Positions 55,607-64,000 of a stretch of 64,000 nucleotides of DNA are shown one piece after another. Position 1 is the first letter of the stretch. Each line of letters starts with the position of its first letter. The translations under genes and the position numbers were made by a program. The DNA lies in contig CALSMD010000006.1 in NCBI GenBank assembly GCA_943787365.1, positions 199,984 through 263,983 on the forward strand, in the 5' to 3' direction. The stretch comes from an uncultured Flavobacteriaceae bacterium (GTDB lineage Bacteria; Bacteroidota; Bacteroidia; Flavobacteriales; Flavobacteriaceae). Under the pieces are notes generated by a model. It did not search any database, was not told the origin of the DNA, and saw nothing but the letters and a program-made list of their open reading frames with translations.

Positions 55607-55720
55607 ATATTTAAATTAGGTTATGAAGCATTACATTTTGCCCCAACAAAAATACAAAATTAGCATTGCTTAGTCATAAAATTAATATAAAGAATGTATT
55701 TTAGCTTTAAATAATCACTA

Positions 55721-56959
55721 TTGGGACTTTTTTATAACATCATCGTTGGATTCGCAGCAATTACTGTACGTCTTTTTGGAGGCTTTCACAAAAAAATTCA
55801 AAAAGGGCAAGAAGGACGTAGCGAAAGTTATCAAATTTTAGCACAAGAACTAAAACAAACAGATAAAGTGATCTGGATGCATTGTGCGTCTTTAGGCGAA
55901 TATGAACAGGGACTACCCGTCTTTGAAGCTTTAAAAAACCACTATAAAGACCACAAGTTTGTGCTGACTTTTTTCTCTCCTTCGGGGTATGAAATTAGAA
56001 AAAATAATCCGATTTCAGATGTTGTAGTGTATCTCCCTTTAGATCAAAAATCTGAAGTGAAAAAATTTTTAGATCTCACTCATCCTGATTTGGTGGTGTT
56101 TGTAAAATATGATCTTTGGCCGAATTATTTACTAGAATTAAAACGTAGAAACATCACTTCTATATTAATTTCTGCACTGTTTAGACCCTCTCAAGCGTAC
56201 TTTAAATTTTATGGTGGATGGTTTAAAAAATTACTCTTTTCCTTTGATCACATATTCACACAAGACAGCGGATCAAAAGTGTTATTAAATTCTATTGGCT
56301 ACGATACCGTTACCATTTCAGGCGACACACGTTTTGATCGTGTTGGCAATCAAACAACCACAGATAATTCATTGGATTTTATTGCAGAATTCAAAAATAA
56401 TCAAACCTGTATTGTTGCTGGAAGTACTTGGCCAGAGGATGAATTGCTCCTTGTTGAGTATATAAATAATTGTAAGGACGATGTTAAGTTTGTAATTGCG
56501 CCTCACAATATGGATTTGAATCAGATTAAATCCCTAACAAAACGGATTCAAAAACCAACAGTACTTTACTCTAATTATAAGAACGAAACTCTGAATGACA
56601 AGTCTGTTTTTGTAGTTGACACCATTGGCTTGTTAACCAAAATATATAACTATGCTGACATTGCTTATGTGGGTGGCGCCATGGGTAGTACGGGGCTTCA
56701 TAATACGCTAGAGGCAGCCACCTTTGGTGTTCCAATTGTGATTGGTAAAAATTATAAAAAATTTCCTGAAGCAAAAGCCATGTTATCCAAAGGAGGCTTG
56801 TTTAGTATTCGTACTTTTGCGTCTCTTGAGTCAACGATAAACATGCTTGTTAATGACCCAAAAAAACGAGTGGAATGTGGTCAAAAAAACAAGGATTTTA
56901 TAGAAGACAACAAAGGGGCTTCTGAGCTTATAATGACGGAATTAAAAAGCCGCTTCTAA
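55721..56959 (+). CDS. waaA: 3-deoxy-D-manno-octulosonic acid (Kdo) transferase
   Basis: This 412-residue, membrane-associated GT-B transferase adds Kdo to lipid A precursor. Signatures are VIWMHCASLGEYEQGLPVFE, KFVLTFFSPSGYEI, FVKYDLWPNYLLELKRRNI, CIVAGSTWPEDELLL and YVGGAMGSTGLHNTLEAATF. It starts at TTG 55721; a TAGCTTTA box (55702-55709) would give a 5-nt leader. No upstream ATG is in frame. It converges on the GH16 gene with a 7-bp gap. Confidence 0.94.
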   Translation: MGLFYNIIVGFAAITVRLFGGFHKKIQKGQEGRSESYQILAQELKQTDKVIWMHCASLGEYEQGLPVFEALKNHYKDHKFVLTFFSPSGYEIRKNNPISDVVVYLPLDQKSEVKKFLDLTHPDLVVFVKYDLWPNYLLELKRRNITSILISALFRPSQAYFKFYGGWFKKLLFSFDHIFTQDSGSKVLLNSIGYDTVTISGDTRFDRVGNQTTTDNSLDFIAEFKNNQTCIVAGSTWPEDELLLVEYINNCKDDVKFVIAPHNMDLNQIKSLTKRIQKPTVLYSNYKNETLNDKSVFVVDTIGLLTKIYNYADIAYVGGAMGSTGLHNTLEAATFGVPIVIGKNYKKFPEAKAMLSKGGLFSIRTFASLESTINMLVNDPKKRVECGQKNKDFIEDNKGASELIMTELKSRF

Positions 56960-56966
56960 CAGAATA

Positions 56967-57731
56967 TTATTGATATACTTTTACGTAATCTATAATAAAT
57001 TTTTCTGGGAAGATTGAATTGTCCACTTCAGGACCACCAAAGTTACCACCAATTGCCAAATTTAGAATGATGTAAAATGGTTTATTGAAAGGCCACGTTT
57101 TGTCGTCTTTTTGTTGTGGTGAAAACGTATATACGAGTGCATCATCAATATAAAATTGAATTTGATTAGCATCCCATTTGGTCTTATAAATATGAAAACC
57201 CTCCTCAATAGTTTCTATACTCGTGACTTTAGTATTGAAAGACTTGCCAAAACTCTCTGGTGTGTGTAATGTGGTGTGAATTTCTCCAGGAGTTTTTCCA
57301 ACATACTCCATAATGTCAATTTCGCCACAGGCTGGCCATCCCTTTACATTAATGTCGTGACCTAACATCCATATCGCTGGCCATAGACCTTTGCCTTTTG
57401 GAAGCTGGGCTTTGACTTCAATAGTGCCATATTTAAATTCAAATTTATCTTTGCTTGAGATACGGCCGGAATAATAGTTATCTCCTTGTTTAGTTGCAGA
57501 AATAACAAGTTGATTATTAACTGTAGATACATTTTTTTTGGTATATACTTGTAATTCATTATTGCCCCATCCACAGAGGTTTGGACAGCCATTTCCGAGT
57601 TCATAGGACCAGCTACTCAAGTCTAACTTGCCTTCGTTAAATTCATCCGAGAACACAAGGTTAGTGTGTGAAGTGTTCTGAGGTTTCAAATATAAAACCA
57701 TAAACAGTGTAAGTAGTACTCGTGTAATCAT
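56967..57731 (-). CDS. GH16 beta-glucanase (laminarinase-like), secreted
   Basis: This 254-residue protein is a single GH16 jelly roll behind a short signal peptide (LLTLFMVLYLKPQN). The catalytic motif is CGEIDIMEYVG, with Glu137 as nucleophile, Asp139 and Glu142 as acid/base. WGNNELQVYT, GRISSKDKFEFKYGTIEVKA and LNLAIGGNFGGPEVD fit endo-beta-1,3-glucanases. It has no lipobox cysteine, so it is probably periplasmic or released. Its ATG shares one base with the GH3 stop. It is the last gene of the polysaccharide utilisation operon. Confidence 0.92.
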   Translation of the reverse strand: MITRVLLTLFMVLYLKPQNTSHTNLVFSDEFNEGKLDLSSWSYELGNGCPNLCGWGNNELQVYTKKNVSTVNNQLVISATKQGDNYYSGRISSKDKFEFKYGTIEVKAQLPKGKGLWPAIWMLGHDINVKGWPACGEIDIMEYVGKTPGEIHTTLHTPESFGKSFNTKVTSIETIEEGFHIYKTKWDANQIQFYIDDALVYTFSPQQKDDKTWPFNKPFYIILNLAIGGNFGGPEVDNSIFPEKFIIDYVKVYQ

Positions 57732-60043
57732 TATAATGTAATTTTAGATTGAAGGTTGGTGGTTGAATCACCACCAACAAAGATTGAAAAGTCACCTGGT
57801 TCTAGAACAAAATCGCCGGCATTATTATAAAAGCCAAGTTCTTTTTCTGTGAGCTTAAAAGAGATTTTTTTATGTTCATTTGGCTCAAGACTGACCAATT
57901 CAAAGCCTTTAAGTTCTCTTACTGGGCGCGTAACACTTGCATAGTGGTCTTTGAGATAGAGTTGTACAACTTCCTTCCCTGTAAATGTTCCGGTGTTTCT
58001 AAGTGTGACTGAAACGTTTACTTCATTAGTAGAAACCACTTGAGCTTGAAGATCGCTGTATTCAAATGTCGTATAGCTTAATCCAAATCCGAAGGGATAC
58101 AGAGGTGTATTCTCTACATCTTGATAGTGTGACCAAAACACGGTGCTAGGAGTTGGCATTATAGGGCGACCAGTATTTTTGTGGTTATAATAGATCGGAA
58201 TTTGCCCCACGGCTCTTGGAAAACTCATTGGTAATTTTCCACTTGGGTTATAATCCCCATAAAGTACTTGTGCAATTGCATTTCCACTTTGAGTACCTAA
58301 CTGCCAGGCTTCCACAATTGCGGGGAGATGTTCTTGATGCCAGTTTAAGACTAAAGGTCTTCCGTTGTTTAAAACTAAAACAATGTTTTTATTAACGTTA
58401 TAAACAGCTTCTAAAAGCTCTTGTTGCACACCTGGCAAACCGAGTTCTGTACGGCTTCTACCTTCTCCACTTTGATAGCCAATTTCTCCTAATACCATCA
58501 CCACAACATCGGCTTTTTTAGCCACAGCAATGGCTTGTGTGAATTCGCTTTTATCGGTTGTATTTATTTTAACTTCTTCAGTAAATTTTGTTTTACCTAG
58601 GCTTACATCGGTGCCTTTGGCATAGGTTAATTGGTTTCCGGTATAGGCTTGCATTCCTTCTAAAACAGATACTGCCGAGTTGTCTTTAGCGGCAATTCTC
58701 CAACTTCCTAGAGGGCTTGTTTTATCTGATGCTAAGGCTCCAATTAAAGCGATTTTTTGCCCTTGTTTTTTGAGTGGCAATAGTTGGTCTTCATTCTTTA
58801 AAAGGACTATCGATTTTTTGGCCATATCCAAAGATGCCTCATGAAAGGCTTGTTGTCCTATGACTTCCTTCTCGCGTTGTGCATCGCAATATTTATAGGG
58901 GTCATCAAACAGACCGAGTTCAAATTTTACACGTAAAATTCGTTTGGCAGCATCGTCAATATAAGCTTCTTTAACGGTTCCTTCTCGAACTAAGTCTGCT
59001 AATTCATTGACATATAAGTAGGATTCCATATCCATATCAGAGCCTGCGTTGACTGCCATTTGAGCGGCATGCTTATTATCTTTTGCATATCCGTGGGGAA
59101 TCATCTCTTCAATAGAGCCCCAATCGGAAACGACGAATCCGTCAAACTCCCATTTGCCTTTGAGAATATCTCTTTGTAGATAGGTGTTTCCTGTAGCTGG
59201 AATCCCGTTGAGTTCATTAAAGGAGTTCATAAAGGTTCTTACTCCTGCATCTACAGTGGCTTGAAAGGGTGGAAAAACACTATTGTTTAAGGTTGATGTT
59301 CCTATATCAGCAGTGTTGTACTCTCTTCCTGATTCTGCAAAGCCATAGGCCGCAAAATGCTTGGCACAGGCTGCAAGTGTGCTGTGGTGGGATAAATCTG
59401 ATCCTTGAAATCCTTGCACTCTCGCAAACGCAATTTTAGAACCTAAATAGGGGTCTTCACCGGCACCTTCCATGACACGTCCCCAGCGCGCATCGCGGGA
59501 AATATCGACCATGGGTGCAAACGTCCAGTTTATTCCTGCCGCCGCTGCTTCTTCTGCTGCTACTTCTGCTGATTTTTTAATGGCTTCTAAATCCCAACTT
59601 GCGGATTCTGCTAAAGGAATTGGGCTGAGGGTTTCATAACCATGAATGACATCAAATCCAATAATTAAAGGAATTCCTAAGCGGGTTTCTTCGACTGCAA
59701 TTTTTTGAATTTTGCGAACATTTTCAACGCCTCTAAGATTGAGCATAGATCCTACATAGCCTTTTCGAAGGTGTTCGTATTTTTTGGCGGCATCCCCATT
59801 ACTTGGTGCAGGTCCTGTAAGATCCCAAAAGCCATTGTATTGGTTCATCTGACCGATCTTTTCTTCAAGGGTCATTTGATTTAATAAGCGAGTCACCTTT
59901 TGCTCTATATGTTCAACTGAAGATAGAGACGATGATCGTTCTTTTGTAGTAGTGGAGTCAACTTTTTTACAAGATTGTATTCCAAATAAACAAAATATTA
60001 ATCCAATTATTAAACTCTGATTAATCATTTTATTGATAGACAC
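57731..60043 (-). CDS. bglX: GH3 beta-glucosidase, lipoprotein
   Basis: This 770-residue enzyme removes glucose from beta-glucan oligosaccharides. A lipoprotein signal ends at Cys25 (FGIQSC). The (beta/alpha)8 domain holds the nucleophile Asp307 in DGFVVSDWGS. The second domain (ALIGALASDKTSPLGSW) and a C-terminal fibronectin-III-like domain (VSVTLRNTGTFTGKEVVQLY) follow. KHFAAYGFAESGREYN and APMVDISRDARWGR are family markers. It overlaps the upstream GH16 gene by 14 bp and the downstream one by 1 bp, so the three enzymes are tightly coupled. Confidence 0.95.
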   Translation of the reverse strand: MSINKMINQSLIIGLIFCLFGIQSCKKVDSTTTKERSSSLSSVEHIEQKVTRLLNQMTLEEKIGQMNQYNGFWDLTGPAPSNGDAAKKYEHLRKGYVGSMLNLRGVENVRKIQKIAVEETRLGIPLIIGFDVIHGYETLSPIPLAESASWDLEAIKKSAEVAAEEAAAAGINWTFAPMVDISRDARWGRVMEGAGEDPYLGSKIAFARVQGFQGSDLSHHSTLAACAKHFAAYGFAESGREYNTADIGTSTLNNSVFPPFQATVDAGVRTFMNSFNELNGIPATGNTYLQRDILKGKWEFDGFVVSDWGSIEEMIPHGYAKDNKHAAQMAVNAGSDMDMESYLYVNELADLVREGTVKEAYIDDAAKRILRVKFELGLFDDPYKYCDAQREKEVIGQQAFHEASLDMAKKSIVLLKNEDQLLPLKKQGQKIALIGALASDKTSPLGSWRIAAKDNSAVSVLEGMQAYTGNQLTYAKGTDVSLGKTKFTEEVKINTTDKSEFTQAIAVAKKADVVVMVLGEIGYQSGEGRSRTELGLPGVQQELLEAVYNVNKNIVLVLNNGRPLVLNWHQEHLPAIVEAWQLGTQSGNAIAQVLYGDYNPSGKLPMSFPRAVGQIPIYYNHKNTGRPIMPTPSTVFWSHYQDVENTPLYPFGFGLSYTTFEYSDLQAQVVSTNEVNVSVTLRNTGTFTGKEVVQLYLKDHYASVTRPVRELKGFELVSLEPNEHKKISFKLTEKELGFYNNAGDFVLEPGDFSIFVGGDSTTNLQSKITL

Positions 60044-60845
60044 GTATATAATCTACTTCCATTGAGTCGGATGTGAAATTTGGATCAATAGTCCCTCCGT
60101 TAGTACCTCCCATGGCAACATTAAATATAAAAAAGAAGTTCGCATCAAAAGGCATTGTGTTATTTGTTGACATTTCAAAATATTTAACATTATCAACATA
60201 CGCTTTGATACTGCCTTGTCTCCAATCTATAGAGTAGGTATGAAACGCTGTTGGCGTACTTAAATTTGTTGGGAGTCCATAGCTGGCGGTTGATCCGTTA
60301 TGTTCCCAATGGCAGGTCGCTTGCACATACGTTTTGTCTGCGAATTGCTCCATGATATCAATCTCGCCACATTTAGGCCATCCTACGGAGCTGTTAGAAA
60401 AGTTGTCACCTAACATCCACAGCGCTGGCCAAGTCCCCGCTAGAGAAGGAAGTTTTGCACGAATGTCAATGCGGGCATATTTAAAATCGACTTTATTTTG
60501 AGTTGTAATACGCGCAGAAGTATAGGTTCCGTTCGGTTTTTTCAAAGCCGTTATTTTCAAAATGCCATTTTCTTTCACGATATTAGCACTACTAGTGGAG
60601 TAAACTTGTACTTCTTGGTTCCCCCAACCACCGCCGCCGGTTTCATAGTTCCAAAATTGGCTGTTAATGGCTCCATTACCATCAAATTCATCAGACCAGA
60701 CTAGTACGTCATTATTTCCAGACCCTTCAATTACAACAGGATTAGAAGGTGTGTTGTTTTGATTTTCATCACTAGAAGAACAGCCTCCTGAAGCTAACCC
60801 TATTAAAATTGTAAAAAAAAGAGTGAAAGTATTTGAGTTTTTCAT
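60030..60845 (-). CDS. GH16 beta-glucanase (laminarinase-like), lipoprotein
   Basis: From ATG 60845 the protein has 271 residues. A lipoprotein signal ends at Cys22 (GLASGGC) and is followed by a Ser/Asp/Asn-rich stretch typical of surface export in Bacteroidota. The GH16 motif is CGEIDIMEQF (Glu161, Asp163, Glu166). WGNQEVQVYS and FNVAMGGTNGGTID match laminarinases. A 22-residue upstream frame extension (from 60911) was rejected because it would bury the lipoprotein signal. As the probable surface enzyme it would cut polysaccharide before import; the soluble GH16 and GH3 would finish digestion (inference). Confidence 0.92.
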   Translation of the reverse strand: MKNSNTFTLFFTILIGLASGGCSSSDENQNNTPSNPVVIEGSGNNDVLVWSDEFDGNGAINSQFWNYETGGGGWGNQEVQVYSTSSANIVKENGILKITALKKPNGTYTSARITTQNKVDFKYARIDIRAKLPSLAGTWPALWMLGDNFSNSSVGWPKCGEIDIMEQFADKTYVQATCHWEHNGSTASYGLPTNLSTPTAFHTYSIDWRQGSIKAYVDNVKYFEMSTNNTMPFDANFFFIFNVAMGGTNGGTIDPNFTSDSMEVDYIRVYQ

Positions 60846-60911
60846 AGTTACGAATTTAAGGAAATTTAAAAAAAAGATGAAATTTCGTTTTATTTTTTTA
60901 ATTAATTTCAA

Positions 60912-61184
60912 TTTAATTAATTTGATACTTTAAATTTAGGATACTTTGTAAGTTCACCATCTTCTTGTATGGATTTCACATTCCGTTTTGTAGTACTAAT
61001 TGAAATACTACGCTGCCTACGTCCCAGCCTATAAAAAAGCTACTGAGGGTTGAAATATGCTCATTCTGTAAGAAGTTGATGTGAATTTCACCACACTGTT
61101 TTGGAGTCCCTTTATAAAATTAAACATCCCCCATAAAAATATATGGAGGATGTTCATTTATTAAATTAATAGGGTTTTAAAATC
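60912..61184. other. 273-bp gap after the repeat lipoprotein gene, with a 3' hairpin
   Basis: AACATCC-C-CCATA (61123-61135) pairs with TATGG-A-GGATGTT (61142-61154) apart from one mismatch, giving a 12-bp stem 31 bp after the lipoprotein stop. The minus-strand tail is T-rich but has no long run, so it may stabilise or partly terminate the transcript. No gene is seen in the rest. Confidence 0.5.
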
Positions 61185-63038
61185 CTATTGTCTTGCTAGT
61201 TTGAACGACCAGTGTCCTCCACCTGCAATTTCGATATCTAATTCTAGAGTGTTTCCATCTTCTGAAAGTGCAGCTATATACGTTATTGAATCTGGTGCAT
61301 CAGCAGGATTTGCTAATTCGCCTTCATTGATCGCTTTAGCTAACCCTAAGTAAGCACCTACTCCATCTAGTGTAATGGTTCCGGCTGATTCGGCGTAAGT
61401 GTAGGTCGCTGTTGCTGATCCATCATGTGGAGCTACTGGAGTACCACATCCTTCACTTGCAACACCTTGCCAAGGCTCAATCCAAGTATCTGCTCCAACA
61501 ACATTTTGGAACGAACCGTCTGCACCAAACACATATTCATCGTCAAATAAACATGCTCTTGTTGTGACATCATCTGTAGTGTTTGACCACCAAGATACAT
61601 TATCCAATGCTGGACCTACTCCAATTGCTCCTGCTTCTGGAGCCAATTTCCAAGTGCCTTCAACACCTTCAGGAATTACATCTTTTATAAGTTTGAAAGA
61701 CCAGTGTCCTCCACCTGCAATTTCGATATCTAATTCTAAAGTGTTTCCATCTTCTGAAAGCGCAGCTATATACGTAACTGAATCTGGTGCATCAGCAGGA
61801 CTTGCTAATTCACCACCATTGATCGCTTTAGCTAACCCTAAGTAAGCACCTACTCCATTTAGTGTAATGGTTCCGGCTGCTTCATCATAATTATAAGTAG
61901 CTGTTGCTGATCCATCATGTGGAGCTACTGGAGTACCACATTCTTCTCCTGCTGCACCTTGCCAAGCTTCGATCCATGTTTGATCTCCAACAACATTTTG
62001 GAATGAACCATCTGCATTAAATACATAGGTGTCGTCAAATAAACATGCTCTTGTTGTGACATCATCTGTAGTGTTTGACCACCAAGATACATTATCCAAT
62101 GCTGGACCTACTCCAAGCGCACCTGCTTCTGGTGCTAATCTCCAAGTTCCATCAAGTGCTGAAGGCGCTGGAGGTGCATCTTTTACAAGTTTGAACGACC
62201 AGTGTCCTCCACCTGCAACCTCGATATCTAATTCTAAAGAGTTTCCATCTTCTGAAAGTGCTGCTATATACGTAATTGAATCTGCTGCATCAGCAGGACT
62301 TGCTAATTCACCGCCATTGATCACTTTAGCCAAGCCTAAGTAAGCGCCTGCTCCATTAAGTGTAAGTGCAGCTCCGCTGTATTCGTAGGTCGCTGTAGCG
62401 GTTCCATCATGTGGAGCCACTGGTGTACCACATTCTTCTCCTGCTGCACCTTGCCAAGCTTCAATCCAAGTATCTGCTCCTAGAACATTCTGAAACGAAC
62501 CGTCTGCACCAAATATATATTCATCATCAAATAAACATGCTCTTGTTGTCAAATCGTCGGTTGTGTTTGACCACCAAGAAATATTGTCCAATTCTGGACC
62601 TACTCCAAGTGCACCTGCTTCAGGCGCTAATCTCCATGTTCCTGTTAAAGCATCTCCAGTTGGTGGTGCTTCTACTATGGTTACTGTATGTTCTTTACTA
62701 ATAGACACGTCTTGTTGTCCTGGAAAAGAGGCAGTAACTGTAATAGTATAAGTGGCTGTCTCATTTGGATAATTATGAATTACCATTGGACCGCTTGTTT
62801 GATATACATCTGTGTCGTCATCGGCAGTTGCTCCAAAATCAACCGTATATACTACTCTGTTGTCACCTGGAACTGTTGAGGCAAGTACCCCTGTTCTATT
62901 TCCGTCAGCGTTTAGAGTTGCAATTACAAAATCTAAACCTCCAATGGTGTTTGTCATATCGTCATCTTCATGACAAGAGATCGTCGTGCTTAATAAAAGC
63001 ACTAATATCAGATACATTCCGTTTTTTAATAATTTCAT
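61185..63038 (-). CDS. surface glycan-binding-like lipoprotein with three tandem repeat domains
   Basis: The protein has 617 residues. A lipoprotein signal ends at Cys22 (LLLSTTISC), followed by acidic residues (HEDDD) typical of surface export. Residues ~30-125 are a PKD/Ig-like domain. Three 164-residue repeats begin at residues 133, 297 and 461, each with GTWxLAPEAGAxGVGP, SWWSNTTDD, TTRACLFDD, CGTPVAPHDG, GAYLGLAK and GGGHWSFKL. Each has two conserved Cys and many Trp. Located between SusD and the GH16 gene, it is the likely third glycan-binding component (SGBP). I have no proof of ligand; a beta-1,3-glucan is inferred from the enzymes. Confidence 0.8.
   Translation of the reverse strand: MKLLKNGMYLILVLLLSTTISCHEDDDMTNTIGGLDFVIATLNADGNRTGVLASTVPGDNRVVYTVDFGATADDDTDVYQTSGPMVIHNYPNETATYTITVTASFPGQQDVSISKEHTVTIVEAPPTGDALTGTWRLAPEAGALGVGPELDNISWWSNTTDDLTTRACLFDDEYIFGADGSFQNVLGADTWIEAWQGAAGEECGTPVAPHDGTATATYEYSGAALTLNGAGAYLGLAKVINGGELASPADAADSITYIAALSEDGNSLELDIEVAGGGHWSFKLVKDAPPAPSALDGTWRLAPEAGALGVGPALDNVSWWSNTTDDVTTRACLFDDTYVFNADGSFQNVVGDQTWIEAWQGAAGEECGTPVAPHDGSATATYNYDEAAGTITLNGVGAYLGLAKAINGGELASPADAPDSVTYIAALSEDGNTLELDIEIAGGGHWSFKLIKDVIPEGVEGTWKLAPEAGAIGVGPALDNVSWWSNTTDDVTTRACLFDDEYVFGADGSFQNVVGADTWIEPWQGVASEGCGTPVAPHDGSATATYTYAESAGTITLDGVGAYLGLAKAINEGELANPADAPDSITYIAALSEDGNTLELDIEIAGGGHWSFKLARQ
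61188..62642 (-). repeat. three tandem 492-bp coding repeats
   Basis: Units begin (minus strand) at about 62642, 62150 and 61658, exactly 492 bp apart. Long stretches are identical, for example the codons for TTRACLFDD and GGGHWSFKL. Units 2 and 3 are closer to each other than to unit 1. Confidence 0.9.
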
Positions 63039-63065
63039 TTTTTTAATTTTTTGAGTTAATAATTT

Positions 63066-64000
63066 TTAATATCCTTGGTTTTGTCCCCATCTACCTACTG
63101 CGTTCGCTAGTTCTAGCTCTACCAATGGAATTGGGAATACTTCATTTTTATTGGCTATAAATCCTGGAATTGCAGCCGCTGCTTGACCAGTTCTAACAAG
63201 GTCAAAGAAACGGTGTCCTTCTCCAGCTAGTTCTTTACGTCTTTCTAAATAAATAGCGTCCAGTATGTCACCTTCAGCTGCTGTATAGTCATGACTGTTG
63301 TCTCCGTAAGCTCTGAATCTGACGTCGTTTAGACGGTTTTCTGCATTGGCACCACCACTTTGGGCTTCTGCTTCTGCTGACATTAATAATACGTCTGCAT
63401 AACGAATAGAACGGTAGTTGTTTGCAAAGTTTAAAGGATCTGATCCTGCTCTATCATCGGCTTTACGAGGAATGTATTTTCTATTGAATAGTCCTGTATC
63501 GTCTCTTCCTTGAGAATAGGAGTCTTGCTGATCTCTTAAATCGTAAATCGTAACATCTCTTCTGGCGTCGTCCTCATCGTAGAGGTCGTATAATTCTTGT
63601 GATGGTAAGCAAAAGCCCCATCCTGTTACAAACTCTTGATTGTCATAAGGAGATCTTGGCCCACAAAATTTAGGAAAATAACTTCCTTCACTACAGATTA
63701 TACAATTCCAACCTGCTGGTTCTACTCCCGTATATTGGATTTCGAAAACAGATTCTGTACCATTTTCTGCACTGCTTTCGAATAGATTTTGATAATCTTC
63801 TTCCAGTTTTAAGCTGTATTGCTCACTGCCAATAACATCTGCAAATGCGGATGCAGCGTCAGCAAACTTGTCTGCGTCAAAAGTTCCGTGGTATAAATAG
63901 ACTTTACCTAATAGAGCTTGTGCAGCGCCTTTAGAAACTTTGTATACTTCACTTTGTTCTAATGGCAAATTAGGAATGGCTTCTTTTAAGTCTTCTTCAA
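63066..64000 (-). CDS. SusD/RagB family nutrient-binding lipoprotein, C-terminal part (5' end outside window)
   Basis: The frame is open to the right edge, so a TTG at 63968 is internal. The visible ~311 residues have the SusD hallmarks: VSKGAAQALLGKVYLYHGTF (TPR-like helices), YRSIRYADVLLMSAEAEAQS, RLNDVRFRAYG, AIYLERRKELAGEGHRFFDL and the end RWGQNQGY. SusD binds glycans at the surface over its SusC transporter, which should lie just upstream, outside the window. It is separated by 27 bp from the repeat lipoprotein, so the genes are in one operon. Confidence 0.95.
   Translation of the reverse strand, partial: EEDLKEAIPNLPLEQSEVYKVSKGAAQALLGKVYLYHGTFDADKFADAASAFADVIGSEQYSLKLEEDYQNLFESSAENGTESVFEIQYTGVEPAGWNCIICSEGSYFPKFCGPRSPYDNQEFVTGWGFCLPSQELYDLYDEDDARRDVTIYDLRDQQDSYSQGRDDTGLFNRKYIPRKADDRAGSDPLNFANNYRSIRYADVLLMSAEAEAQSGGANAENRLNDVRFRAYGDNSHDYTAAEGDILDAIYLERRKELAGEGHRFFDLVRTGQAAAAIPGFIANKNEVFPIPLVELELANAVGRWGQNQGY

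Noticed and set aside
60968..61011. A ~36-nt motif with inverted ends (ATTTCA...TGAAAT), reminiscent of a CRISPR repeat
   Set aside because: It occurs once only, with no spacers and no cas genes in the window.
61123..61154. A standard terminator after the repeat lipoprotein gene
   Set aside because: The stem is good but the minus-strand tail lacks a continuous T-run, so it is listed only as a 3' hairpin.
1..64000. tRNA, rRNA or other classic RNA genes
   Set aside because: The gaps between genes were read on both strands; no cloverleaf or rRNA-like segment was found.

Overview
This window is AT-rich, gene-dense DNA from a member of the Bacteroidota, almost certainly a marine Flavobacteriaceae. 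The evidence is the TAnnTTTG-type promoter box before several genes, a gliding-motility/T9SS type B C-terminal sorting domain, a GLPGLI protein beside a large outer-membrane receptor, a SusD-family protein, a three-gene SdhCAB complex and a K+-dependent membrane pyrophosphatase. I cannot fix the genus. No rRNA, tRNA, CRISPR array, phage or insertion sequence is visible.

Layout. 1-9.95 kb holds the end of an M16 peptidase, a DMT exporter, a metal-binding lipoprotein with a Cys/Lys tail, PepP, the sdhCAB operon, an Ig-like lipoprotein and ComF. 10-15.8 kb holds glyS and then a decaying stretch: a lectin-domain T9SS adhesin gene broken by a frameshift inside near-identical tandem repeats, a degenerate non-coding copy of part of that gene, and a YfiM-like gene with an in-frame TGA. 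15.8-28.6 kb holds a large outer-membrane protein, xth, an OmpA-like lipoprotein, a Tas-like reductase, and a minus-strand housekeeping block (rsgA-dtd, mazG-like, aroA, queA, rlmN).

28.6-32.7 kb is a tightly coupled Phe/Tyr operon (pheA, aminotransferase, tyrA, DAHP synthase/chorismate mutase). In front of pheA is a complete ribosome-mediated attenuator: a 25-residue leader peptide dense in Phe and Tyr codons, an antiterminator segment, and a terminator whose T-run touches the pheA start codon. 34.8-36.2 kb is metK, preceded by a SAM-II-like riboswitch directly after its promoter and by a perfect hairpin enclosing the start codon.

36-56.9 kb carries envelope genes (TonB-receptor-like protein with GLPGLI partner, DUF5686 protein), deoxynucleoside kinase, hppA, pdhB divergent from etfBA across a 26-bp perfect palindrome, a nucleoside transporter, thyA-folA, fabD-lspA, a DegT aminotransferase and waaA. 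57-64 kb is the distal part of a polysaccharide utilisation locus on the minus strand: SusD (cut by the window end), a lipoprotein with three 164-residue repeats, GH16, GH3 and GH16. This set fits use of a beta-1,3-glucan such as laminarin: surface capture, endo-cleavage by GH16, release of glucose by GH3. The SusC partner should lie just beyond the right edge.

Several start codons were moved downstream of the longest open frame because a promoter, riboswitch or family alignment shows the upstream part is not translated (sdhC, metK, folA, rsgA, tyrA, rlmN, pdhB, etfA, thyA, the lipid-anchored GH16).
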